Origin: Pisaster brevispinus
Taxonomy: Eukaryota > Echinodermata > Asteroidea > Forcipulatida > Asteriidae
Direction of reading: 5' to 3'
NCBI GenBank assembly: GCA_023634235.1
Contig: JAMKCF010000062.1
Span: 1-64,000, forward strand
Length of the DNA stretch: 64,000 nt
The position numbers were made by a program, and so were the translations under genes. A model generated the notes under the pieces. The model had not been told where the DNA came from, did no database searches, and saw only the letters and a list, made by a program, of their open reading frames with translations. Below, in pieces: positions 12,401-23,784 of this stretch; position 1 is the stretch's first letter; each line of letters starts with the position of its first letter.

Positions 12401-15400
12401 GCTTTCTGAGTGTCCCAGCCTGCAGGCCATTTCCGGCACGAAGATGGTGCACATCGGCCCAAAAAGTCTGATGTTCGGGTGAAGTGGAATTCAAAGCACA
12501 CTCAGGTACAAATTTCGTCTCTCTAGCATTTCTAGTTCATGAGTTATTCTCTAACTTAGCTCGGGTGTTGTTTCAAATCATTCTTGGGATGGACATGTCT
12601 TGCCTTTGTTGTTGCTCGGCCCCGGCGCGTGGGCTAACTTGCCGGTGGTTGTAGCCCTATTCCGGGGCCGCTCGCCCCGCCTAGTAAATGCTCAGAGACA
12701 CGGATCCACGACGAGGTGAGAGCCCTGAATCGTGGCTTTCCAGTGGTGGAAACCTTGTGCAAATCCGATGTTGTTATGGGTGTGATTTGACCCTCCTTGT
12801 ATTTTATTTCGTTTCTTCTTCTTTTTGTGCAGCTCTGTGTACAAAAATCCCACTGAAGATGCTTTTGAGTGGCTTTCTGAGTGTCCCAGCCTGCAGGCCA
12901 TTTCCGGCACGAAGATGGTGCACATCGGCCCAAAAAGTCTGATGTTCGGGTGAAGTGGAATTCAAAGCACACTCAGGTACAAATTTCGTCTCTCTAGCAT
13001 TTCTAGTTCATGAGTTATTCTCTAACTTAGCTCGGGTGTTGTTTCAAATCATTCTTGGGATGGACATGTCTTGCCTTTGTTGTTGCTCGGCCCCGGCGCG
13101 TGGGCTAACTTGCCGGTGGTTGTAGCCCTATTCCGGGGCCGCTCGCCCCGCCTAGTAAATGCTCAGAGACACGGATCCACGACGAGGTGAGAGCCCTGAA
13201 TCGTGGCTTTCCAGTGGTGGAAACCTTGTGCAAATCCGATGTTGTTATGGGTGTGATTTGACCCTCCTTGTATTTTATTTCGTTTCTTCTTCTTTTTGTG
13301 CAGCTCTGTGTACAAAAATCCCACTGAAGATGCTTTTGAGTGGCTTTCTGAGTGTCCCAGCCTGCAGGCCATTTCCGGCACGAAGATGGTGCACATCGGC
13401 CCAAAAAGTCTGATGTTCGGGTGAAGTGGAATTCAAAGCACACTCAGGTACAAATTTCGTCTCTCTAGCATTTCTAGTTCATGAGTTATTCTCTAACTTA
13501 GCTCGGGTGTTGTTTCAAATCATTCTTGGGATGGACATGTCTTGCCTTTGTTGTTGCTCGGCCCCGGCGCGTGGGCTAACTTGCCGGTGGTTGTAGCCCT
13601 ATTCCGGGGCCGCTCGCCCCGCCTAGTAAATGCTCAGAGACACGGATCCACGACGAGGTGAGAGCCCTGAATCGTGGCTTTCCAGTGGTGGAAACCTTGT
13701 GCAAATCCGATGTTGTTATGGGTGTGATTTGACCCTCCTTGTATTTTATTTCGTTTCTTCTTCTTTTTGTGCAGCTCTGTGTACAAAAATCCCACTGAAG
13801 ATGCTTTTGAGTGGCTTTCTGAGTGTCCCAGCCTGCAGGCCATTTCCGGCACGAAGATGGTGCACATCGGCCCAAAAAGTCTGATGTTCGGGTGAAGTGG
13901 AATTCAAAGCACACTCAGGTACAAATTTCGTCTCTCTAGCATTTCTAGTTCATGAGTTATTCTCTAACTTAGCTCGGGTGTTGTTTCAAATCATTCTTGG
14001 GATGGACATGTCTTGCCTTTGTTGTTGCTCGGCCCCGGCGCGTGGGCTAACTTGCCGGTGGTTGTAGCCCTATTCCGGGGCCGCTCGCCCCGCCTAGTAA
14101 ATGCTCAGAGACACGGATCCACGACGAGGTGAGAGCCCTGAATCGTGGCTTTCCAGTGGTGGAAACCTTGTGCAAATCCGATGTTGTTATGGGTGTGATT
14201 TGACCCTCCTTGTATTTTATTTCGTTTCTTCTTCTTTTTGTGCAGCTCTGTGTACAAAAATCCCACTGAAGATGCTTTTGAGTGGCTTTCTGAGTGTCCC
14301 AGCCTGCAGGCCATTTCCGGCACGAAGATGGTGCACATCGGCCCAAAAAGTCTGATGTTCGGGTGAAGTGGAATTCAAAGCACACTCAGGTACAAATTTC
14401 GTCTCTCTAGCATTTCTAGTTCATGAGTTATTCTCTAACTTAGCTCGGGTGTTGTTTCAAATCATTCTTGGGATGGACATGTCTTGCCTTTGTTGTTGCT
14501 CGGCCCCGGCGCGTGGGCTAACTTGCCGGTGGTTGTAGCCCTATTCCGGGGCCGCTCGCCCCGCCTAGTAAATGCTCAGAGACACGGATCCACGACGAGG
14601 TGAGAGCCCTGAATCGTGGCTTTCCAGTGGTGGAAACCTTGTGCAAATCCGATGTTGTTATGGGTGTGATTTGACCCTCCTTGTATTTTATTTCGTTTCT
14701 TCTTCTTTTTGTGCAGCTCTGTGTACAAAAATCCCACTGAAGATGCTTTTGAGTGGCTTTCTGAGTGTCCCAGCCTGCAGGCCATTTCCGGCACGAAGAT
14801 GGTGCACATCGGCCCAAAAAGTCTGATGTTCGGGTGAAGTGGAATTCAAAGCACACTCAGGTACAAATTTCGTCTCTCTAGCATTTCTAGTTCATGAGTT
14901 ATTCTCTAACTTAGCTCGGGTGTTGTTTCAAATCATTCTTGGGATGGACATGTCTTGCCTTTGTTGTTGCTCGGCCCCGGCGCGTGGGCTAACTTGCCGG
15001 TGGTTGTAGCCCTATTCCGGGGCCGCTCGCCCCGCCTAGTAAATGCTCAGAGACACGGATCCACGACGAGGTGAGAGCCCTGAATCGTGGCTTTCCAGTG
15101 GTGGAAACCTTGTGCAAATCCGATGTTGTTATGGGTGTGATTTGACCCTCCTTGTATTTTATTTCGTTTCTTCTTCTTTTTGTGCAGCTCTGTGTACAAA
15201 AATCCCACTGAAGATGCTTTTGAGTGGCTTTCTGAGTGTCCCAGCCTGCAGGCCATTTCCGGCACGAAGATGGTGCACATCGGCCCAAAAAGTCTGATGT
15301 TCGGGTGAAGTGGAATTCAAAGCACACTCAGGTACAAATTTCGTCTCTCTAGCATTTCTAGTTCATGAGTTATTCTCTAACTTAGCTCGGGTGTTGTTTC

Positions 15401-18400
15401 AAATCATTCTTGGGATGGACATGTCTTGCCTTTGTTGTTGCTCGGCCCCGGCGCGTGGGCTAACTTGCCGGTGGTTGTAGCCCTATTCCGGGGCCGCTCG
15501 CCCCGCCTAGTAAATGCTCAGAGACACGGATCCACGACGAGGTGAGAGCCCTGAATCGTGGCTTTCCAGTGGTGGAAACCTTGTGCAAATCCGATGTTGT
15601 TATGGGTGTGATTTGACCCTCCTTGTATTTTATTTCGTTTCTTCTTCTTTTTGTGCAGCTCTGTGTACAAAAATCCCACTGAAGATGCTTTTGAGTGGCT
15701 TTCTGAGTGTCCCAGCCTGCAGGCCATTTCCGGCACGAAGATGGTGCACATCGGCCCAAAAAGTCTGATGTTCGGGTGAAGTGGAATTCAAAGCACACTC
15801 AGGTACAAATTTCGTCTCTCTAGCATTTCTAGTTCATGAGTTATTCTCTAACTTAGCTCGGGTGTTGTTTCAAATCATTCTTGGGATGGACATGTCTTGC
15901 CTTTGTTGTTGCTCGGCCCCGGCGCGTGGGCTAACTTGCCGGTGGTTGTAGCCCTATTCCGGGGCCGCTCGCCCCGCCTAGTAAATGCTCAGAGACACGG
16001 ATCCACGACGAGGTGAGAGCCCTGAATCGTGGCTTTCCAGTGGTGGAAACCTTGTGCAAATCCGATGTTGTTATGGGTGTGATTTGACCCTCCTTGTATT
16101 TTATTTCGTTTCTTCTTCTTTTTGTGCAGCTCTGTGTACAAAAATCCCACTGAAGATGCTTTTGAGTGGCTTTCTGAGTGTCCCAGCCTGCAGGCCATTT
16201 CCGGCACGAAGATGGTGCACATCGGCCCAAAAAGTCTGATGTTCGGGTGAAGTGGAATTCAAAGCACACTCAGGTACAAATTTCGTCTCTCTAGCATTTC
16301 TAGTTCATGAGTTATTCTCTAACTTAGCTCGGGTGTTGTTTCAAATCATTCTTGGGATGGACATGTCTTGCCTTTGTTGTTGCTCGGCCCCGGCGCGTGG
16401 GCTAACTTGCCGGTGGTTGTAGCCCTATTCCGGGGCCGCTCGCCCCGCCTAGTAAATGCTCAGAGACACGGATCCACGACGAGGTGAGAGCCCTGAATCG
16501 TGGCTTTCCAGTGGTGGAAACCTTGTGCAAATCCGATGTTGTTATGGGTGTGATTTGACCCTCCTTGTATTTTATTTCGTTTCTTCTTCTTTTTGTGCAG
16601 CTCTGTGTACAAAAATCCCACTGAAGATGCTTTTGAGTGGCTTTCTGAGTGTCCCAGCCTGCAGGCCATTTCCGGCACGAAGATGGTGCACATCGGCCCA
16701 AAAAGTCTGATGTTCGGGTGAAGTGGAATTCAAAGCACACTCAGGTACAAATTTCGTCTCTCTAGCATTTCTAGTTCATGAGTTATTCTCTAACTTAGCT
16801 CGGGTGTTGTTTCAAATCATTCTTGGGATGGACATGTCTTGCCTTTGTTGTTGCTCGGCCCCGGCGCGTGGGCTAACTTGCCGGTGGTTGTAGCCCTATT
16901 CCGGGGCCGCTCGCCCCGCCTAGTAAATGCTCAGAGACACGGATCCACGACGAGGTGAGAGCCCTGAATCGTGGCTTTCCAGTGGTGGAAACCTTGTGCA
17001 AATCCGATGTTGTTATGGGTGTGATTTGACCCTCCTTGTATTTTATTTCGTTTCTTCTTCTTTTTGTGCAGCTCTGTGTACAAAAATCCCACTGAAGATG
17101 CTTTTGAGTGGCTTTCTGAGTGTCCCAGCCTGCAGGCCATTTCCGGCACGAAGATGGTGCACATCGGCCCAAAAAGTCTGATGTTCGGGTGAAGTGGAAT
17201 TCAAAGCACACTCAGGTACAAATTTCGTCTCTCTAGCATTTCTAGTTCATGAGTTATTCTCTAACTTAGCTCGGGTGTTGTTTCAAATCATTCTTGGGAT
17301 GGACATGTCTTGCCTTTGTTGTTGCTCGGCCCCGGCGCGTGGGCTAACTTGCCGGTGGTTGTAGCCCTATTCCGGGGCCGCTCGCCCCGCCTAGTAAATG
17401 CTCAGAGACACGGATCCACGACGAGGTGAGAGCCCTGAATCGTGGCTTTCCAGTGGTGGAAACCTTGTGCAAATCCGATGTTGTTATGGGTGTGATTTGA
17501 CCCTCCTTGTATTTTATTTCGTTTCTTCTTCTTTTTGTGCAGCTCTGTGTACAAAAATCCCACTGAAGATGCTTTTGAGTGGCTTTCTGAGTGTCCCAGC
17601 CTGCAGGCCATTTCCGGCACGAAGATGGTGCACATCGGCCCAAAAAGTCTGATGTTCGGGTGAAGTGGAATTCAAAGCACACTCAGGTACAAATTTCGTC
17701 TCTCTAGCATTTCTAGTTCATGAGTTATTCTCTAACTTAGCTCGGGTGTTGTTTCAAATCATTCTTGGGATGGACATGTCTTGCCTTTGTTGTTGCTCGG
17801 CCCCGGCGCGTGGGCTAACTTGCCGGTGGTTGTAGCCCTATTCCGGGGCCGCTCGCCCCGCCTAGTAAATGCTCAGAGACACGGATCCACGACGAGGTGA
17901 GAGCCCTGAATCGTGGCTTTCCAGTGGTGGAAACCTTGTGCAAATCCGATGTTGTTATGGGTGTGATTTGACCCTCCTTGTATTTTATTTCGTTTCTTCT
18001 TCTTTTTGTGCAGCTCTGTGTACAAAAATCCCACTGAAGATGCTTTTGAGTGGCTTTCTGAGTGTCCCAGCCTGCAGGCCATTTCCGGCACGAAGATGGT
18101 GCACATCGGCCCAAAAAGTCTGATGTTCGGGTGAAGTGGAATTCAAAGCACACTCAGGTACAAATTTCGTCTCTCTAGCATTTCTAGTTCATGAGTTATT
18201 CTCTAACTTAGCTCGGGTGTTGTTTCAAATCATTCTTGGGATGGACATGTCTTGCCTTTGTTGTTGCTCGGCCCCGGCGCGTGGGCTAACTTGCCGGTGG
18301 TTGTAGCCCTATTCCGGGGCCGCTCGCCCCGCCTAGTAAATGCTCAGAGACACGGATCCACGACGAGGTGAGAGCCCTGAATCGTGGCTTTCCAGTGGTG

Positions 18401-21279
18401 GAAACCTTGTGCAAATCCGATGTTGTTATGGGTGTGATTTGACCCTCCTTGTATTTTATTTCGTTTCTTCTTCTTTTTGTGCAGCTCTGTGTACAAAAAT
18501 CCCACTGAAGATGCTTTTGAGTGGCTTTCTGAGTGTCCCAGCCTGCAGGCCATTTCCGGCACGAAGATGGTGCACATCGGCCCAAAAAGTCTGATGTTCG
18601 GGTGAAGTGGAATTCAAAGCACACTCAGGTACAAATTTCGTCTCTCTAGCATTTCTAGTTCATGAGTTATTCTCTAACTTAGCTCGGGTGTTGTTTCAAA
18701 TCATTCTTGGGATGGACATGTCTTGCCTTTGTTGTTGCTCGGCCCCGGCGCGTGGGCTAACTTGCCGGTGGTTGTAGCCCTATTCCGGGGCCGCTCGCCC
18801 CGCCTAGTAAATGCTCAGAGACACGGATCCACGACGAGGTGAGAGCCCTGAATCGTGGCTTTCCAGTGGTGGAAACCTTGTGCAAATCCGATGTTGTTAT
18901 GGGTGTGATTTGACCCTCCTTGTATTTTATTTCGTTTCTTCTTCTTTTTGTGCAGCTCTGTGTACAAAAATCCCACTGAAGATGCTTTTGAGTGGCTTTC
19001 TGAGTGTCCCAGCCTGCAGGCCATTTCCGGCACGAAGATGGTGCACATCGGCCCAAAAAGTCTGATGTTCGGGTGAAGTGGAATTCAAAGCACACTCAGG
19101 TACAAATTTCGTCTCTCTAGCATTTCTAGTTCATGAGTTATTCTCTAACTTAGCTCGGGTGTTGTTTCAAATCATTCTTGGGATGGACATGTCTTGCCTT
19201 TGTTGTTGCTCGGCCCCGGCGCGTGGGCTAACTTGCCGGTGGTTGTAGCCCTATTCCGGGGCCGCTCGCCCCGCCTAGTAAATGCTCAGAGACACGGATC
19301 CACGACGAGGTGAGAGCCCTGAATCGTGGCTTTCCAGTGGTGGAAACCTTGTGCAAATCCGATGTTGTTATGGGTGTGATTTGACCCTCCTTGTATTTTA
19401 TTTCGTTTCTTCTTCTTTTTGTGCAGCTCTGTGTACAAAAATCCCACTGAAGATGCTTTTGAGTGGCTTTCTGAGTGTCCCAGCCTGCAGGCCATTTCCG
19501 GCACGAAGATGGTGCACATCGGCCCAAAAAGTCTGATGTTCGGGTGAAGTGGAATTCAAAGCACACTCAGGTACAAATTTCGTCTCTCTAGCATTTCTAG
19601 TTCATGAGTTATTCTCTAACTTAGCTCGGGTGTTGTTTCAAATCATTCTTGGGATGGACATGTCTTGCCTTTGTTGTTGCTCGGCCCCGGCGCGTGGGCT
19701 AACTTGCCGGTGGTTGTAGCCCTATTCCGGGGCCGCTCGCCCCGCCTAGTAAATGCTCAGAGACACGGATCCACGACGAGGTGAGAGCCCTGAATCGTGG
19801 CTTTCCAGTGGTGGAAACCTTGTGCAAATCCGATGTTGTTATGGGTGTGATTTGACCCTCCTTGTATTTTATTTCGTTTCTTCTTCTTTTTGTGCAGCTC
19901 TGTGTACAAAAATCCCACTGAAGATGCTTTTGAGTGGCTTTCTGAGTGTCCCAGCCTGCAGGCCATTTCCGGCACGAAGATGGTGCACATCGGCCCAAAA
20001 AGTCTGATGTTCGGGTGAAGTGGAATTCAAAGCACACTCAGGTACAAATTTCGTCTCTCTAGCATTTCTAGTTCATGAGTTATTCTCTAACTTAGCTCGG
20101 GTGTTGTTTCAAATCATTCTTGGGATGGACATGTCTTGCCTTTGTTGTTGCTCGGCCCCGGCGCGTGGGCTAACTTGCCGGTGGTTGTAGCCCTATTCCG
20201 GGGCCGCTCGCCCCGCCTAGTAAATGCTCAGAGACACGGATCCACGACGAGGTGAGAGCCCTGAATCGTGGCTTTCCAGTGGTGGAAACCTTGTGCAAAT
20301 CCGATGTTGTTATGGGTGTGATTTGACCCTCCTTGTATTTTATTTCGTTTCTTCTTCTTTTTGTGCAGCTCTGTGTACAAAAATCCCACTGAAGATGCTT
20401 TTGAGTGGCTTTCTGAGTGTCCCAGCCTGCAGGCCATTTCCGGCACGAAGATGGTGCACATCGGCCCAAAAAGTCTGATGTTCGGGTGAAGTGGAATTCA
20501 AAGCACACTCAGGTACAAATTTCGTCTCTCTAGCATTTCTAGTTCATGAGTTATTCTCTAACTTAGCTCGGGTGTTGTTTCAAATCATTCTTGGGATGGA
20601 CATGTCTTGCCTTTGTTGTTGCTCGGCCCCGGCGCGTGGGCTAACTTGCCGGTGGTTGTAGCCCTATTCCGGGGCCGCTCGCCCCGCCTAGTAAATGCTC
20701 AGAGACACGGATCCACGACGAGGTGAGAGCCCTGAATCGTGGCTTTCCAGTGGTGGAAACCTTGTGCAAATCCGATGTTGTTATGGGTGTGATTTGACCC
20801 TCCTTGTATTTTATTTCGTTTCTTCTTCTTTTTGTGCAGCTCTGTGTACAAAAATCCCACTGAAGATGCTTTTGAGTGGCTTTCTGAGTGTCCCAGCCTG
20901 CAGGCCATTTCCGGCACGAAGATGGTGCACATCGGCCCAAAAAGTCTGATGTTCGGGTGAAGTGGAATTCAAAGCACACTCAGGTACAAATTTCGTCTCT
21001 CTAGCATTTCTAGTTCATGAGTTATTCTCTAACTTAGCTCGGGTGTTGTTTCAAATCATTCTTGGGATGGACATGTCTTGCCTTTGTTGTTGCTCGGCCC
21101 CGGCGCGTGGGCTAACTTGCCGGTGGTTGTAGCCCTATTCCGGGGCCGCTCGCCCCGCCTAGTAAATGCTCAGAGACACGGATCCACGACGAGGTGAGAG
21201 CCCTGAATCGTGGCTTTCCAGTGGTGGAAACCTTGTGCAAATCCGATGTTGTTATGGGTGTGATTTGACCCTCCTTGTA

Positions 21280-23251
21280 GATCAGCCATTTGCCATTTTT
21301 ACTAATACCCTAGAAACACCCCCCCCCCCCGTTAGAAAAAAAAATCAGCTTTCTTTAAAACCGACTCGCTGCCAGTATTCTTTAGGCACTCCTCCAATTG
21401 TAAGGCCAAATAGGACCTTTTTAAGCCTCAATTTATCAAAATCCCCATAAAGATGAAACACACAACCCCCAGGTTGTGATAGATTCTTGCCCTTACACAT
21501 TCTATTAACTGCACGACCCCAAGAAGCTATTAATTAAAAAGATTCTGTGGGTATACAAATTATGATAATTAGCTTGGCGCATGGATTTTGGCTTATTTGG
21601 TGTGGTGTGCCCTTAAAATTTACTCTGCCGCCCTCTTCAGGCTAGACTTGGGACCAACCAACTATCGAATCTGAAACCCCGCTCATAATGTCATGAATGT
21701 TTACCGTTACATAAGTTACGATGTACACACGGCGACAGAGACTGACACTTACGGCGACAACAGCAACACTTTATATGTGTTTACATGGTATGTACATTTT
21801 TTTTTTGTACGCCAAATTCTGTTCGTTGCCTCACCTTGCCACTTAGCTTATGTTGGATTTCTGGGCACATTATTTCTCGACCTCTCTGCTGTGCACCCAC
21901 CGTCCATCCATGGCCCTGGCCTGCTGGTTGAATGTTTGCCCTTTAGGTCTAATCCACATCGTATCCTTGGCCCCTGCACCATTTGTAATCCTATTCTTTT
22001 GCCCTGTCAAATGTTCAATCCGCCACGTTCTCGATCATGAGACTTACCCATCGAATAGACCCATGCCAGAGATAGGCGGTATTTGCTTTTTTTTTTATCA
22101 AACCTAAATTACAAATGTTGTATCAATGGAAAGCTTGTTTTAAGACAGGTTCTCATTGGTGCTTATTTTATATCACAGCGTCATAGCTTAAAAATATAAT
22201 GGAGTAATGCCATTTTAAATATGAAAGGTGCCTGACTGCCTGTAAATGTTTCTCTTCATGTTGTTGATGCAACACTCAGTCCTGCAAGTAATCCAACGTT
22301 GACAAATTGCACTACCTCCGAGTTGCAAAATACTGCAACTCTTGCATTCGAACACAAAGAGGGAATTGAAACAGGCTTTGTTAGAATGGTGCAAATCAAA
22401 GAAAAATCTGTGCGTTTTAAGAAATAAACATTCTGAGTTAAGGAAAATAAATTCTACATATTGACTATATTTAATTATTTTTTAGTTTAAAAAGTACAAA
22501 CATAAAAAAAATATATACTTTTTAAAAGTTAGGTTTATAAATGCATTGACTTACAGTCCACTCATTAACAAAAACTGAACATAAATATTTTAAAAAGTAA
22601 TACAAAATATGTGGCAAAAAAAACCCAACCTTTAGAAAGGCCAAGGTTAATCGATGGTTATTTTTCAGATTGGAGTATTAGCTCCGCCCCCAGGTGACAA
22701 CCCCTCCCACACCCGCCCATCCCTAACAACCCAACTATCATAAAACAAGAATAAAAATGTTTCATGGTAACCACAGACCATTTCTCGCTAGCTTTAAAAA
22801 AGCACTGAACATGTCATTCTTGACTAAAATTGTCCAAGTTGTCCATTTATGGTAGTGTCAGAAGGTGTTTCAAATTCCTTCACTATGTAAACTCATATTT
22901 TATTTTATAAAAAAGAGAAGAAAAGTACCTATTTTCCGATGCAAATTTGATAAGGTCTACCGATGGTACAGCATATTCCACCTATATCAAATCTCATATA
23001 GAGAATGTGACTTATTTCAATTTATTGTAAAAAGCATGTCTGTGTTATAAGGTCAAAGGGTACTTGCAGTAGAGGCAATTTACAGCAGCAACTTCCATCG
23101 GCATATTGAAGAGGGCGTGCTTCATCAGTAGTATGCGCCAATGGCAATGGCATATTTCGCAAAATATGAAGCTTCTGTTTTTCTTTTTATAAGGGTTTAC
23201 AATGAAAAATACACATTTTTTCTCTATCTATCATCTATTATTGCATTTATA
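21280..23251. other. Unique AT-rich flank of the satellite, no supported gene
   Basis: Single-copy sequence begins sharply at 21280. It contains a 12-base C run (21319-21330), A/T runs and many short chance open frames. The longest, about 115 codons at 21693-22040, has no recognisable domain and no intron signals. A short stretch at about 22669-22693 lies between TTTTTCAG and GGTGAC but is too small to call. I see no RNA gene. Confidence 0.6.
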
Positions 23252-23370
23252 CAATCTCCTAGTCGGTCTCAGACTCCCAGGGCAGATGCTGAAGACTCTA
23301 CCAGTGAAGGTCCAAAGACACTACAAGGAGAGTTGGATATGGACAAGAAACAGGAAGCTCACAATGAGAG
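23252..23370 (+). pseudogene. Duplicated exon, copy 1 (Ser/Pro/acidic, acceptor lost)
   Basis: The frame reading SPSRSQTPRADAEDST and on to DMDKKQEAHNE is open and ends at AG|GTAAGG, a good donor at 23371. The paralogue at 38844-39012 shows that about 53 bp, including the original acceptor and the first residues, is missing here. Only a weaker CTCCTAG at 23257-23263 could act as acceptor. The composition suggests a disordered, hydrophilic protein segment. The exon leaves AG, which is exactly what the exon at 43069 needs to make a Ser codon, so both may belong to one gene. Homology to the second copy continues into the intron to about 23475. I do not recognise the family. It could still be a live exon if the alternative acceptor is used. 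Confidence 0.55.
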
Positions 23371-23595
23371 GTAAGGAATAGTCTGGTTGTGCTGTGAACA
23401 TTTATTTTTTGTTAACATATCTTATTACAGATTTACAGACCTCCTTGTATGTCACTAAAACTGTTTCTATTTTAGAATTGCTTTTGCTTAAATTGCTCAC
23501 ATCTATGAAAGGTTGACATCATTCTATGCTTTGACTAGAGGCACTTTTCAAAGGTAATAAAGTCATGAACAGGTTTTGATCAGGTACCTGACTGA

Positions 23596-23784
23596 ATGGA
23601 AAACAAGAAGTGTCAGACCAAGTACATTAATAAGGCACTTCTCAAGTACAAAGAAACATGTTATCCTTATAAGTTGCTTCCCATTAACCAGTTTGGACCA
23701 GGTTTTCCAAAATGTGTTCCGATTCCACCCATGGTATACATTTACAGAACACTTGCATCAATTTTGTTGTTGTTGAGAATATAG
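23596..23784 (+). CDS. Candidate coding fragment, unknown protein
   Basis: An open frame of 62 codons starts at ATG directly after TGA. It reads like real protein: basic, rich in Lys, Tyr and Pro, with Cys at several positions (CQTKYINKALLKYKETCYPYK, then PGFPKCVPIPPM). A possible donor ATG|GTATAC lies at about 23733. The natural exon may end there, because the residues after it become a simple hydrophobic run. An AG at 23580-23582 could be the acceptor, but the pyrimidine tract is poor. It may be an exon, a retrogene piece or chance; no domain is recognised. Confidence 0.3.
   Translation: MENKKCQTKYINKALLKYKETCYPYKLLPINQFGPGFPKCVPIPPMVYIYRTLASILLLLRI

Larger units (their letters stand above)
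1..21279. repeat. 471-bp satellite array, 45.2 head-to-tail units
   Basis: The same 471-bp unit repeats in phase from the first base to 21279. Base 1 corresponds to base 472, so the array probably continues beyond the left edge. That gives 45 whole units plus 84 bp. Units are almost identical; I found only four single-base variants (3081 C to A, 4532 A to T, 7777 G to C, 12068 A to T). The unit has an AT-rich half and a GC-rich patch with a strong hairpin. It contains two exon-like cassettes bounded by splice signals. Short open frames recur identically in every unit on both strands, which reflects copying and not selection. The array stops abruptly at 21279/21280, inside the pyrimidine tract of a unit. 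It could be a true satellite or an amplified gene segment. Confidence 0.98.

Noticed and set aside
21693..22040. 115-codon open frame next to the satellite
   Set aside because: No domain, no splice context, low-information composition.
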